Assembly (NCBI GenBank): GCA_033807775.1
Contig: CM066317.1
Location: 34,785,870 to 34,849,869, forward strand
Reading direction: 5' to 3'
Length of the DNA: 64,000 nt
Origin: Saussurea involucrata
Lineage: Eukaryota > Streptophyta > Magnoliopsida > Asterales > Asteraceae
The notes beneath the pieces are model-generated. The model was not told where the DNA came from, ran no database searches, and was given only the letters and a program-made list of their open reading frames with translations. This document shows positions 33,181 through 45,170 of this stretch, piece by piece. The first letter of the stretch is position 1. Each line of letters opens with the position of its first letter. A program made the position numbers and the translations under genes.

Positions 33181-34421
33181 TGATAACGCCACTTTTTGGC
33201 GTTATTTTTGGTCCTCAAACCAATGAGATTGGCTTGTGTTCTAGCAAAAAGGCGAAACTTTATGGTTTATCGTGTGAAATGTGCAGGTAATCTAAAAGGA
33301 GGCAATCATCGAGAAAAGAGGCGGAAAAGAGACAAAAGAGAGTCCAAAACGAAGACAACGGAAGCCCAAGATCCAAGCCCAAGACCCGTGCCCGAACCTG
33401 GACCCAGATCCACGAAACAAACCTGACCCGGACACTTCAAGAATGGGCGCGGTTTGTTGTGCGGTTTGTAAGCCACGGGACAAACCACGTAAGTCCCTGT
33501 TCGTTTTCTATACTAGGCGATTTTCCGGAATTAGGTTATCACTTCTCGACGTGCGACAGTAGGCTGCTTGGGGCGATTTTCAGAGACATTTTTCCTACTT
33601 TAGAGCCACGATAGAGGATCGATTGAGGAGGAGTTCACGACGAGAATCGGATTAGAGCCGAGAGAAGGGAGTTCACCATTCCATTCATCACGTTCACGAT
33701 CACTATGTTTGAACATACTATTTCTCTTCCTTTTCTTGTGTTTTTGTTCACCCCGAACATGAACTAATCTTTAGATATAGGGGGTTGGTTTGAATTTGGT
33801 TTAAGCTTATGAACAGATGATTTGAGACTTTTTTCAGTTTTTCCTTTTTAATGAAGCATGTGATTTGAGTTTTAATGTTTTTGTGAGTTTGGCCAACTTT
33901 CAATTGTTTTGTTTGTTTTCAGTTAAGTTCGAGAGAATTAATTGTTAACTAGAATTAGAATTTGCATGCCTAAGGTGAGAAATTGGATAGAGATATACCA
34001 AGTAAGCCTTAGTCCAGTTGAAATCTTGAGTTTAATGTGTTTTGAATTCCATAGGTTGAGATCGAGAGATAAAACTTGTGCTTTCAAAATAAAACCCGTT
34101 GTTGCTTGAGAAAGAACAACGTTGATTTTAGAGATTGGGTATTCATTAAAAGGATTAGCTGGTAATTGTTTTGAGTCAAGTGTTTGTATGTGAAAACCTT
34201 AGGATTTCCAACCCTCAACTATTTTCTCTATCCAAAGTTTCCTCAAGTTGTCTACTATCTCGTGTTTGAATTAATTACTTGGAATTAATTAGTTTGATAC
34301 CAACAACTCAAAATTGCGATCGTTCAGTTAATAGATCTTATAGTCATTGTGATACTTAGTTCCTAGTTCCCTGTGTTCGATACTCGTACTTTCAGTACTA
34401 TTACTTGATTTCGACACCGTT
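33181..34421 (+). repeat. 3' LTR of the Athila-like element, first part
   Basis: It matches the 5' LTR from TGATAACG to CGACACCGT and stops about 45 bp before the LTR end. The junction at 34421-34456 carries filler and then Copia-2 sequence. Confidence 0.88.
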
Positions 34422-34456
34422 TTATCTCTACTTTCGATACTCGTACTTTCAGTACT
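34422..34456 (+). other. Templated filler at a rearrangement junction
   Basis: About ten unmatched bases (TTTATCTCTA) are followed by CTTTCGATACTCGTACTTTC and AGTACT. The TTCGATACTCGTACTTTCAG run repeats LTR sequence found just upstream at about 34377-34400. Copia-2 sequence begins immediately after. Confidence 0.75.
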
Positions 34457-36988
34457 GAGTTAGATCTACTGTTTGAACATTTCTACGATGATTTCCATAT
34501 TTCCCTTATATCTACTAATGCTTCTATGAAAGCAGATGGAGTTGTGGTGGTATCGTCACACATCTTTGGTCCTCCACCTACCCCCAACACTACATCATCA
34601 GAGGACTCGCCCTCTTCACCCGTGATAGCGATGACGCCATCATCCAGCACAGCAACGGTGACCGTGAGTCCATCCCCAGTGGCTCACCCCACTCCGTTTT
34701 CCCCTGGAACAAGCAACAATACTGACGCATCCACCGAATCTTCGTCAACTGCTGTTGTTTCCCAACCAGCGACCGCTGTCAGACTACATCCGAATCGATC
34801 CTTAGAAGCGGTTCAGAACTTACCCTTAGGGTCCTATATCGATGCAGATAATTATCAACCTCTTACGGACCCGCTACCTCACACGCGGAAGTGGACTCGA
34901 GCGCACCCAACTGAGAAAATCATTGGAGATCCGTCTACTCCTGTTCAAACTAGAGCAACGGCAAAACCCGAAGACGAAGTTGCCCGTGCACTTCTAAGCA
35001 ACACCCAAAAATGGGCGGCTACGGGAAATGAGTGCCTCTTCTCCATCTTCCTCAGCAATGTTGAACCAACGACGGTTAAAGACGCCCTGAACGAGTTTGA
35101 AAGCCTCAAAGTATGGCACCTGGTCCCTCGACCGAAGAACAAGATAGTTATAGGAACGAAATGGATCTTCAAGAACAAGAAGGACGAGAATAGGATAGTT
35201 GTTTGGAACAAGGCTCTCTTGATGGCGAAAGGGTATCAACAACAAGAGGGGATCGACTACGAAGAGACGTTCGCACCAGTTGCCTGAATCGAAGCTATTC
35301 GGATGTTCCTCGCGTACGTCGCTCACAAAAACTTCACCGTCTTTCAAATGGACGTGAAGACGGCGTTTCTAAACGGCGAACTCAAGGAGGAAGTATACGT
35401 CTCTCAGATGGAAGGTTTCGTCAGTCAAGATCACCCCAACCATGTGTATCGCCTCGATAAAGCACTGTACGGACTCAAGCAAGCACCGAGAGCCTGGTAT
35501 GACGAATTATCTACTTTTCTCACAAATTCTGGCTTCTCGAAAGGTAAGATCGACACAACCCTTTTCATCAAAAGGGAAGGTGAGGACATCATTTTAATTC
35601 AAGTCTATGTCGATGACATTATTTTCGGCTCTACGAACCCACAATACTGTTACAAATTTTCAGTCCTCATGAAAGCCCATTTTAAAATGAGTATGATGGG
35701 TCAGATGAATTTCTTTCTCGGTCTTCAAGTTAAACAACTGTCGACCGGGATATTCATCAATCAATCTAAGTACATCGCGGATATTCTTTGGAAGTTCAAG
35801 ATGGAACAGTGTACGCTCATGAAAACTCCAATGTCACCGGGTACGAAGTTACACACCGATCCTAACGGAAAGGGCGTGAATACTACTACCTATAGAGGAA
35901 TGATAGGTTTGTTGATGTATTTAACGCCAAGTAGGCCGGACATAATGTTTTTTACCTTTTTGTGTGCTCGATTTCTATCTAAACCAAAAGAGTCACATCT
36001 CATAGCAGTTAAGCGTATTCTCCGTTATTTAAAAGGTACTGCTAATCTTGGCCTTTGGTACCCTAAGGACACAGGTTTTGAACTCACAGCATTCTCAGAT
36101 GCTGATCATACGGGAAGTACGCTCGATCGGAAGAGCACCACGGGTCACGTCCAGTTCCTTGGTAATAAGTTGGTTAGTTGGGCCTCCAAGAAACAAACGT
36201 GTGTCTCCATCTCCATGGCAGAAGCGGAGTACGTGGCCGCGGCTAGTTGTTACTCCCAAGTCATCTGGATGCGTATGCAAGTGAAGGACTACGGGTATAG
36301 CTACTCGAACATCCCGATCTACTGTGATTCCAAAAGTGCCATCACAATCACGAGCAATCCGGTCTAACATACGAAGACAAAGCATATTGACGTGCGCTAC
36401 CATTTTATCAAAGACCATGTGGAACGAGGTACAGTGGAACTCTACTTCGTAAGTACAGAAAATCAACTAGAAAACCTGTTTACCAAAGCTTTGGACGAAA
36501 AACGGTTCAATGAACTCGTATCCAAGCTGGGTATGCTTAATTTGAAAGTTTGAGTCAGTGTTGTACTTGTCACACCTTTTCTTCACTATGGGATAACTGT
36601 ATCTTAATCAGTTACACTTGTCTCGCAGCGTTGTTTAGGTGTTTCAAGCACATCGGTGACTTGTACTCTGTATTTACGTTTTAGTGTTTCTTTCGTTTTT
36701 CAGTTTTCTGCATGTTTCTTTAATTCTATTAGTCTTGTCTTTGTTTTTCAATTTATTTCTCGTGCTACTAACTGTCTGTTCTGCAAGGTGTTACCTCCAA
36801 TGTCTGGTTCCCAAGGTAAGTTCCTTGTTCTTTGAGGGGGAGAGTTGCAAATTTTTGAAAAGTTAATGGGGGGAGTTGCTATTTTTGAACAGTTGAGGGG
36901 GAGATTCGTAATTTTTGAAAAGTTGAGGGGGATAAGTGGAATTTTTTAAAACCTGAGGGACTAAAGTGTAATTATTTGAAACTCAGGG
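34455..36988 (+). pseudogene. Copia-2 RT/RNase H, duplicate copy 1
   Basis: It matches Copia-2 sequence 38097-40630 with an offset of 3642. It contains RT (TKWIFKNKKD, QMDVKTAFLNGEL, ALYGLKQAPRAWY, YVDDIIFG) and RNase H (DRKSTTG, AEAEYVAA, DSKSA), ending LNLKV at 36553. In-frame stops are APVA-stop-IEAIRMF (about 35285) and NPV-stop-HTKTKH (about 36365); both are shared with the other two copies. After pol it keeps the GGGGGAGAGTTGCAA repeats and then joins the internal part of an Athila LTR at about 36989. Confidence 0.88.
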
Positions 36989-36989
36989 T

Positions 36990-37558
36990 AAACTTTCAAT
37001 TGTTTTGTTTGTTTTCAGTAAAGTTCGAGAGAATTAATTGTTAACTAGAATTAGAATTTGCATGCCTAAGGTGAGAAATTGGATAGAGATATACCAAGTA
37101 AGCCTTAGTCCCGTTGAAATCTTGAGTTTAATGTGTTTTGAATTCCATAGGTTGAGATCGAGAGATAAAACTTGTGCTTTCAAAATAAAACCCGTTGTTG
37201 CTTGAGAAAGAACAACTGTGATTTTAGAGATTGGGTATTCATTAAAAGGATTAGCTGGTATTTGTTTTGAGTCAAGTGTTTGTATGTGAAAACCTTAGGA
37301 TTTCCAACCCTCAACTATTTTCTCTATCCAAAGTTTCCTCAAGTTGTCTACTATCTTGTGTTTGAATTAATTACTTGCAATTAATTAGTTTGATACCAAC
37401 AACTCAAAATTGCGATCGTTCAGTTAATAGATCTTATAGTCATTGTGATACTTAGTTCCTAGTTCCCTGTGTTCGATACTCGTACTTTCAGTACTATTAC
37501 TTGATTTCGACACCGTACACTTGCGGTAAGATTTAGGGGGGTGTAAACTCGCCTATCA
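36990..37558 (+). repeat. 3' LTR of the Athila-like element, second part
   Basis: It matches 5' LTR positions from about 27992 to the end (CCTATCA). The first 520 bp duplicate sequence already present in 33891-34421, so this is overlap, not a simple continuation. Confidence 0.88.
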
Positions 37559-38167
37559 AGTCTGCTTCTAGGACTCCTCAACAGAACGGCATGGTGGAAC
37601 GACGCAACCGCACTTTGGTGGAAGCGGCACGCACCATGCTGACTTAGTACAATCTTCCGATGTTCTTATGGGCCGAAGCCATCGCAACGGCATGCTATAC
37701 TTAGAATAGATCCATCGTCCACAAGCATTTCAACAAGACGCCATACGAGCTCATCAACAAACGCACCCCCAATATCAGCTACTTTCACGCGTTCGGGTGC
37801 AAGTGTTTCGTGCTGAACGACAAAGATGATCTCGGCAAGCTCAAGCCAAAGACAGACGAAGGGATTTTCATCGGCTATTCTACCTCTTCAAAAGCATACC
37901 GAGTCTACAATAAGAGGACAAAGAGTGTTATAGAGAGTATAAATGTGACCTTCGACGAATTGGTCGATTTGGCTTCTGAACGAACCAGTTCAGAACCCCG
38001 TACTTACTGGAGTGCTGGCGTCCGATTACTCTAGATCGGAACCCAAGCACACAATAGTAGATCCTTCGTCGTCCAATACGTCGAAGTCACATCCTTCTGA
38101 GTTAGATCTACTGTTTGAACATTTCAACGATGATTTCCATATTTCCCTTATATCTACTAATGCTTCT
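37559..38167 (+). pseudogene. Copia-2 integrase, C-terminal part
   Basis: It resumes at SASRTPQQNGMVERRNRT, which carries the catalytic Glu, and continues through KTPYELINKRTPNISYFHAFGCKCF and GIFIGYSTSSKAYRVYN. In-frame stops lie near 37647 (MLT-stop) and 37701 (CYT-stop). It runs into the Ser/Pro-rich linker before RT. It is the direct continuation of 26424-27294. Confidence 0.88.
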
Positions 38168-40195
38168 ATGAAAGCAGATGGAGTTGTGGTGGTATCGTCA
38201 CACATCTCTGGTCCTCCACCTACCCCCAACACTACATCATCAGAGGACTCGCCCTCTTCACCCGTGATAGCGATGACGCCATCATCCAACACAGCAACGG
38301 TGACCGTGACTCCATCCCTAGTGGCTCACCCCACTCCGTTTTCCCCTGGAACAAGCAACAATACTGACGCATCCACCGAATCTTCGTCAACTGCTGTTGT
38401 TTCCCAACCAGCGGCCGCTGTCAGACTACATTCGAATCCATTGTTAGAAGCGGTTCAGAACTTACCCTTAGGGTCCTATATCGATGCGGATAATTCTCAA
38501 CCTCTTACGGACCCGCTACCTCACACGCGGAAGTGGACTCGAGCGCACCCAACTGAGAAAATCATTGGAGATCCGTCTACTCCTGTTCAAACTAGAGCAA
38601 CGGCAGAACCCGAAGACGACGTTGCCCGTGCATTTCTAAGCAACACCCAAAAATGGGCGGCTATGGGAAATGAGTGCCTCTTCTCCATCTTCCTCAGCAA
38701 TGTTGAACCAACGACGGTTAAAGACGCCCTGAACGAGTTTGAAAGCCTCAAAGTATGGCACCTGGTCCCTCGACCGAAGAACAAGATAGTTATAGGAACG
38801 AAATGGATATTCAAGAACAAGAAGGACGAGAATAGGATAGTTGTTTGGAACAAGGCTCTCTTGATGGCGAAAGGGTATCAACAACAAGAGGGGATCGACT
38901 ACGAAGAGACGTTCGCACCAGTTGCCTGAATCGAAGCTATTCGGATGTTCCTCGCGTACGTCGCTCACAAAAACTTCACCGTCTTTCAAATGGACGTGAA
39001 GACGCCGTTTCTAAACGGCAAACTCAAGGAGGAAGTATATGTCTCTCATATGGAAGGTTTCGTCAGTCAAGATCACCCCAACCATGTGTATCGCCTCGAC
39101 AAAGCACTGTACGGACTCAAGCAAGCACCGAGAGCCTGGTATGACGAATTATCTACTTTTCTCACAAATTCCGGCTTCTCGAAAGGTAAGATCGACACAA
39201 CCCTTTTCATCAAAAGGGAAGGTGAGGACATCATTTTAATTCAAGTCTATGTCGATGACATTATTTTCGGCTCTACGAACCCACAATACTGTTACAAATT
39301 TTCAGTCCTCATGAAAGCCCATTTTAAAATGAGTATGATGGGTCAGATGAATTTCTTTCTCGGTCTTCAAGTTAAACAACTGTCGACCGGGATATTCATC
39401 AATCAATCTAAGTACATCGCGGATATTCTTTGGAAGTTCAAGATGGAACAGTGTACGCTCATGAAAACTCCAATGTCACCGGGTACGAAGTTACACACCG
39501 ATCCTAACGGAAAGGGCGTGAATACTACTACCTATAGAGGAATGATAGGTTTGTTGATGTATTTAACGCCAAGTAGGCCGGACATAATGTTTTTTACCTT
39601 TTTGTGTGCTCGATTTCTATCTAAACCAAAAGAGTCACATCTCATAGCAGTTAAGCGTATTCTCCGTTATTTAAAAGGTACTGCTAATCTTGGCCTTTGG
39701 TACCCTAAGGACACAGGTTTTGAACTCACAGCATTCTCAGATGCTGATCATACGGGAAGTACGCTCGATCGGAAGAGCACCACGGGTCACGTCCAGTTCC
39801 TTGGTAATAAGTTGGTTAGTTGGGCCTCCAAGAAACAAACGTGTGTCTCCATCTCCATGGCAGAAGCGGAGTACGTGGCCGCGGCTAGTTGTTACTCCCA
39901 AGTCATCTAGATGCGTATGCAAGTGAAGGACTACGGGTATAGCTACTCGAACATCCCGATCTACTGTGATTCCAAAAGTGCCATCACAATCACGAGCAAT
40001 CCGGTCTAACATACGAAGACAAAGCATATTGACGTGCGCTACCATTTTATCAAAGACCATGTGGAACGAGGTACAGTGGAACTCTACTTCGTAAGTACAG
40101 AAAATCAACTAGCAAACCTGTTTACCAAAGCTTTGGACGAAAAACGGTTCAATGAACTCGTATCCAAGCTGGGTATGCTTAATTTGAAAGTTTGA
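38168..40195 (+). pseudogene. Copia-2 RT/RNase H, copy 2
   Basis: Same domains as copy 1. Besides the two stops common to all copies (at about 38927 and 40007) it has its own TGG to TAG change at about 39908 (SQVI-stop-MRM). Residue changes such as TPFLNGKL replace TAFLNGEL. It ends LNLKV-TGA at 40193-40195. Confidence 0.88.
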
Positions 40196-41944
40196 GTCAG
40201 TGTTGTACTTGTCACACCTTTTCTTCACTATGGGATAACTGTATCTTAATCAGTTACACTTGTCTCGCAGCGTTGTTTAGGTGTTTCAAGCACATCGGTG
40301 ACTTGTACTCTGTATTTACGTTTTAGTGTTTCTTTCGTTTTTCAGTTTTCTGCATGTTTCTTTAATTCTATTAGTCTTGTCTTTGTTTTTCAATTTATTT
40401 CTCGTGCTACTAACCGTCTGTTCTGCAAGGTGTTACCTCCAATGTCTGGTTCCCAAGGTAAGTTCCTTGTTCTTTGAGGGGGAGAGTTGCAAATTTTTGA
40501 AAAGTTAAGGGGGAGAGTTGCAATTTTTGAACAGTTGAGGGGGAGAATCGTAATTTTTGAAAAGTTGAGGGGGATAAGTGGAATTTTTTAAAACCTGAGG
40601 GACTAAAGTGTAATTATTTGAAACTCAAGGTCTATTTTAAAAGTTTTTCAAAATCAGGGTATTTTTCGCCAATTTCCAAAAGTTGAGAAAAGATGGAACC
40701 GGGAGAGTTAAGGAGACCGGTATCGGGTTCACTCCCGGTATCGACCGGTATAAAAATACCGGTTTTTCATTCAAAGTTCTCATAACCTCAAAATTCGCGC
40801 TCAAACTCTCTCAGACCCAACTTCTTCTCAATTTCTCTCTAGCTAGTGATCTTTGGTCCAACCATCTCCGTTTCGCTTGCAAATTCTCAGGTATGTGTTC
40901 TACTCTAAGATTAATCGAGTTCGTTGCTTAAAATCGATCCATACAGTATCACAAATCCGTCGATGTGATGGATTTCACTGGCTCGGCGCCGCTAGGGTTG
41001 CGAGACCCTACGGCTCGTCCCCTCCAACTCGATTCGATGTACTTTGCATACAATCGACCTCAAAGCGAGTGGTTCCATCGATTTCTATCATCTATTTCGA
41101 GTTGAGATGGATCGATTTTTTATCTGGTTTCGTTTAAGTTCCGGGAGTTGCATGTTCCGGAATGGGTTCCGGTATTGGAGTTTCCCGATATCGGTTCCGG
41201 ATGGTGCCACTTTCGGAATGAAGATTCGGTATGTGTCCCTGTATATCCCGGAATTCGGTTCCGGATCTTATCCGGTTCCGGAATGGAGTTCCGGTTTGAG
41301 CCTAGTTCCGGATTGTAACTAGTTCCGGTATGATTGCGTTTCGGATCCGGTCCCTTAAAAGTTCTGGTATGTTGACTTCCGGATCCGGTCCCTATTCAGT
41401 TTCGGATCCAATCTGGTTTCGGATCTTATGTGGTTCTGGTTTGCATTCCGGATCCGGATCACATACAATCCGGAAGCACTGTTACAGTGGTTCTTAATTG
41501 GGTGTATGGTCTGTGTTCCACTTAAATGTGTACACTCACTCCAGGCTCGCCAAGACGCGAGTAGTGACCTGTTTCGGATAGTCACCGACTCACGGTTTTT
41601 CCAAATCTGAGAATATGAGCCCCGAGACACGCCTTTGAATTATAAAAGCCATGAAAACTAAACATCTTTTGGACTTTAACAGGTACGATCATGGCACAAT
41701 CGCATCCACCCCATGGCGATTCCCCGCTACTTCCCGTAGGTCCGAACCTACCACTCGTTGCAAACAACTTCCATTTATACACATCCAATATTGTTTGCCA
41801 ATGCCCAGTTATCAAGGAAATACTCAAGCGCCACACACTCAATCGAGCATTGACGGCCACCGCTCCCGTTCCGACAATTTATGTGCACCAACTCTGGAGA
41901 TCCCTCACATCTGTCAAAATATGATATTGGTTATTTTTATAATA
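40196..41944 (+). other. Post-pol leader of Copia-2 (first copy), truncated aORF and filler
   Basis: It contains the GGGGGAGAGTTG repeats (40476-40627), TATAAAAATA (40749-40758), a CT-rich leader ending CTCAG/GTATGT at 40890, a CCGG-rich intron, an acceptor TTTAACAG at about 41682, and the aORF start ATGGCACAATC at 41691. The aORF runs about 73 codons. At 41912 it is replaced by 33 bp of foreign AT-rich sequence and then by the RT region again. Confidence 0.75.
41912..41944 (+). other. 33-bp filler identical to 51343-51375
   Basis: TGTCAAAATATGATATTGGT and the next 13 bases occur at both places without mismatch. Here the filler joins the truncated aORF to the start of the third RT copy (TTACCCTTAGGG). 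Confidence 0.85.
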
Positions 41945-43675
41945 TTACCCTTAGGGTCCTATATCGATGCGGATAATTCTCAACCTCTTACGGACCCGCT
42001 ACCTCACACGCGGAAGTGGACTCGAGCGCACCCAACTGAGAAAATCATTGGAGATCCGTCTACTCCTGTTCAAACTAGAGCAACGGCAGAACCCGAAGAC
42101 GACGCTGCCCGTGCACTTCTAAGCAACACCCAAAAATGGGCGGCTACGGGAAATGAGTGCCTCTTCTCCATCTTCCTCAGCAATGTTGAACCAACGATGG
42201 TTAAAGACGCCCTGAACGAGTTTGAAAGCCTCAAAGTATGGCACCTGGTCCCTCGACCGAAGAACAAGATAGTTATAGGAACGAAATGGATCTTCAAGAA
42301 CAAGAAGGACGAGAATAGGATAGTTGTTCGGAACAAGGCTCTCTTGATGGCGAAAGGGTATCAACAACAAGAGGGGATCGACTACGAAGAGACGTTCGCA
42401 CCAGTTGCCTGAATCGAAGCTATTCGGATGTTCCTCGCGTACGTCGCTCACAAAAACTTCACCGTCTTTCAAATGGACGTGAAGACGGCGTTTCTAAACG
42501 GCAAACTCAAGGAGGAAGCATACGTCTCTCAGCTGGAAGGTTTTTTCAGTCAAGATCACCCCAACCATGTGTATCGCCTCGACAAAGCACTGTACGGACT
42601 TAAGCAAGCACCGAGAGCCTGGTATGACGAATTATCTACTTTTCTCACAAATTCCGGCTTCTCGAAAGGTAAGATCGACACAACCCTTTTCATCAAAAGG
42701 GAAGGTGAGGACATCATTTTAATTCAAGTCTATGTCGATGACATTATTTTCGGCTCTACGAACCCACAATACTGTTACAAGTTTTCAGTCCTCATGAAAG
42801 CCCATTTTAAAATGAGTATGATGGGTCAGATGAATTTCTTTCTCGGTCTTCAAGTTAAACAACTGTCGATCGGGATATTCATCAATCAATCTAAGTACAT
42901 TGCGGATATTCTTTGGAAGTTCAAGATGGAACAGTGTACACCCATGAAAACTCCAATGTCACCGGGTACGAAGTTACACACCGATCCTAACGGAAAGGGC
43001 GTGAATACTACTACCTATAGAGGAATGATAGGTTCGTTGATGTATTTAACGCCAAGTAGGCCGGACATAATGTTTTCTACCTTTTTGTGTGCTCGATTTC
43101 TATCTAAACCAAAAGAGTCACATCTCATAGCAGTTAAGCGTATTCTCCGTTATTTAAAAGGTACTGCTAATCTTGGCCTTTGGTACCCTAAGGACACAGG
43201 TTTTGAACTCACAGCATTCTCAGATGCTGATCATGCGGGAAGTACGCTCGATCGGAAGAGCACCACGGGTCACGTCCAGTTCGGTAATAAGTTGGTTAGT
43301 TGGGCCTCCAAGAAACAAACGTGTGTCTCCATCTCCATGGCAGAAGAGGAGTACGTGGCCGCGGCTAGTTGTTACTCCCAAGTCATCTGGATGCGTATGC
43401 AAGTGAAGGACTACGGGTATAGCTACTCGAACATCCCGATCTACTGTGATTCCAAAAGTGCCATCGCAATCACGAGCAATCCGGTCTAACATACGAAGAC
43501 AAAGCATATTGACGTGCGCTACCATTTTATCAAAGACCATGTGGAACGAGGTACAGTGGAACTCTACTTCGTAAGTACAGAAAATCAACTAGCAAACCTG
43601 TTTACCAAAGCTTTGGACGAAAAACGGTTCAATGAACTCGTATCCAAGCTGGGTATGCTTAATTTGAAAGTTTGA
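41945..43675 (+). pseudogene. Copia-2 RT/RNase H, copy 3 (continuous with the intact 3' end)
   Basis: It corresponds to copy 2 from 38462 with an offset of 3483, later 3480 because a CTT is missing in VQF-GNK. It shares the stops at APVA-stop (about 42409) and NPV-stop (about 43486). It keeps the usual residues SLMYLT, MFSTF, CTPMKTP and DADHAGS where copies 1 and 2 have LLMYLT, MFFTF, CTLMKTP and DADHTGS. Confidence 0.88.
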
Positions 43676-43955
43676 GTCAGTGTTGTACTTGTCACACCTT
43701 TTCTTCACTATGGGATAACTGTATCTTAATTAGTTACACTTGTCTCGCAGCGTTGTTTAGGTGTTTCAAGCACATCGGTGACTTGTACTCTGTATTTACG
43801 TTTTAGTGTTTCTTTCGTTTTTCAGTTTTCTGCATGTTTCTTTAATTCTATTAGTCTTGTCTTTGTTTTTCAATTTATTTCTCGTGCTACTAACCGTCTG
43901 TTCTGCAAGGTGTTACCTCCAATGTCTGGTTCCCAAGGTAAGTTCCTTGTTCTTT

Positions 43956-44107
43956 GAGGGGGAGAGTTGCAAATTTTTGAAAAGTTAAGGGGGAGAGTTG
44001 CAATTTTTGAACAGTTGAGGGGGAGAATCGTATTTTTTGAAAAGTTGAGGGGGATAAGTGGAATTTTTTAAAACCTGAGGGACTAAAGTGTAATTATTTG
44101 AAACTCA
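43956..44107 (+). repeat. GGGGGA-rich repeats after pol (multiple polypurine-like tracts)
   Basis: Four to five units of about 31-33 bp, each starting GAGGGGGA and ending TTTTTGAAAAGTT. The same array is at 36834-36985 and 40476-40627. Each unit resembles the true polypurine tract AAGGGGGAGAT at 48507-48517. Confidence 0.75.
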
Positions 44108-44228
44108 AGGTCTATTTTAAAAGTTTTTCAAAATCATGGTATTTTTCGCCAATTTCCAAAAGTTGAGAAAAGATGGAACCGGGAGAGTTAAGGAGACCGG
44201 TACCGGGTTCACTCCCGGTATCGACCGG

Positions 44229-44238
44229 TATATAAATA
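44229..44238 (+). promoter_or_regulatory. TATA box of the Copia-2 post-pol ORF
   Basis: TATATAAATA, within the palindromic context CCGGTATATAAATATCGG. It is followed by a CT-rich leader with CTCTCTCAGACCC and CTTCTTCTCAATTTCTCTC. The copy at 40749 reads TATAAAAATA. The predicted transcription start is near 44265. Confidence 0.6.
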
Positions 44239-44370
44239 TCGGTTTTTCATTCAAAGTTCTCATAACCTCAAAATTCGCGCTCAAACTCTCTCAGACCCAA
44301 CTTCTTCTCAATTTCTCTCTAGCTAGTGATCTTTGGTCCAACCATCCCCGTTTCGCTTGCAAATTCTCAG

Positions 44371-45162
44371 GTATGTGTTCTACTCTAAGATTAATCGAGT
44401 TCGTTGCTTAAAATCGATCCATACAGTATCACAAATCCGTCGATGTGATGGATTTCACTGGTCCGGCGCCGCTAGGGTTGCGAGACCCTACGGCTCGTCC
44501 CCTCCAACTCGATTCGATGTACTTTGCATACAATCGACCTCAAAGCGAGTGGTTCCATCGATTTCTATCATCTATTTCGAGTTGAGATGGATCGATTTTT
44601 GATCTGGTTTCGTTTAAGTTCCGGGAGTTGCATGTTCCGGAATGGGTTCCGGTATTGGAGTTTCCCGATATCGGTTCCGGATGGTGCCACTTCCGGAATG
44701 AAGATTCGGTATGTGTCCCTGTATATCCCGGAATTCGGTTCCGGATCTCATCCGGTTCCGGAATGGAGTTCCGGTTTGAGCCTAGTTCCGGATTGTAACT
44801 AGTTCCGGTATGATTGCGTTTCGGATCCGGTCCCTTAAAAGTTCCGGTATGTTGACTTCCGGATCCGGTCCCTATTCAGTTCCGGATCCAATCTGGTTTC
44901 GGATCTTATGTGGTTCTGGCTTGCATTCCGGATCTGGATAACATACAATCCGGAAGCACTGTTACATCGGTTCTTAATTGGGTGTATGGTCTGTGTTCCA
45001 CTTAAATGTGTACACTCACTCCAGGCTCGCCAAGACGCGAGTAGTGACCTGTTTCGGATAGTCACCGACTCACGGTGTTTCCAAATCTGAGAATATGAGC
45101 CCCGAGACACGCCTTTGAATTATAAAAGCCATGAAAACTAAACATCTTTTGGACTTTAACAG
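44371..45162 (+). other. Putative leader intron of the Copia-2 post-pol ORF (792 nt)
   Basis: The donor CTCAG/GTATGT and acceptor GGACTTTAACAG/GT are good plant splice sites. The acceptor lies 8 nt before ATGGCACAATC. The interior contains the CCGG-rich array (44618-44950) and stops in all frames. It is inferred only from sequence. Confidence 0.5.
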
Positions 45163-45170
45163 GTACGATC

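Larger units (their letters stand above)
27295..37558 (+). mobile_element. Athila-like gag-only gypsy element, 3' LTR split by a copia duplication
   Basis: The 5' LTR is 27295-28563 with a GGTGCCGTTGCCGGGGA primer site. A gag and a damaged protease follow, but no RT, RNase H or integrase. A 2.2-kb non-coding 3' region then leads to a 3' LTR from 33181. That LTR is broken at about 34421 by a copy of Copia-2 sequence and resumes, with overlap, at 36990-37558. The flanking 5-mers CTTCT and AGTCT do not match well, so the TSD is unclear. It fits the non-autonomous TR-GAG type. Confidence 0.82.

Noticed and set aside
36684..36866. Hydrophobic 60-codon frame after pol, present three times (also 40326 and 43806)
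   Set aside because: It starts with GTG, not ATG, in a T-rich stretch. Its repetition is explained by the segmental duplication.
34945..42472. Minus-strand 88-, 117- and 123-codon frames repeated in the three copies
   Set aside because: Antisense shadows of RT and RNase H; their conservation is due to the recent duplication.
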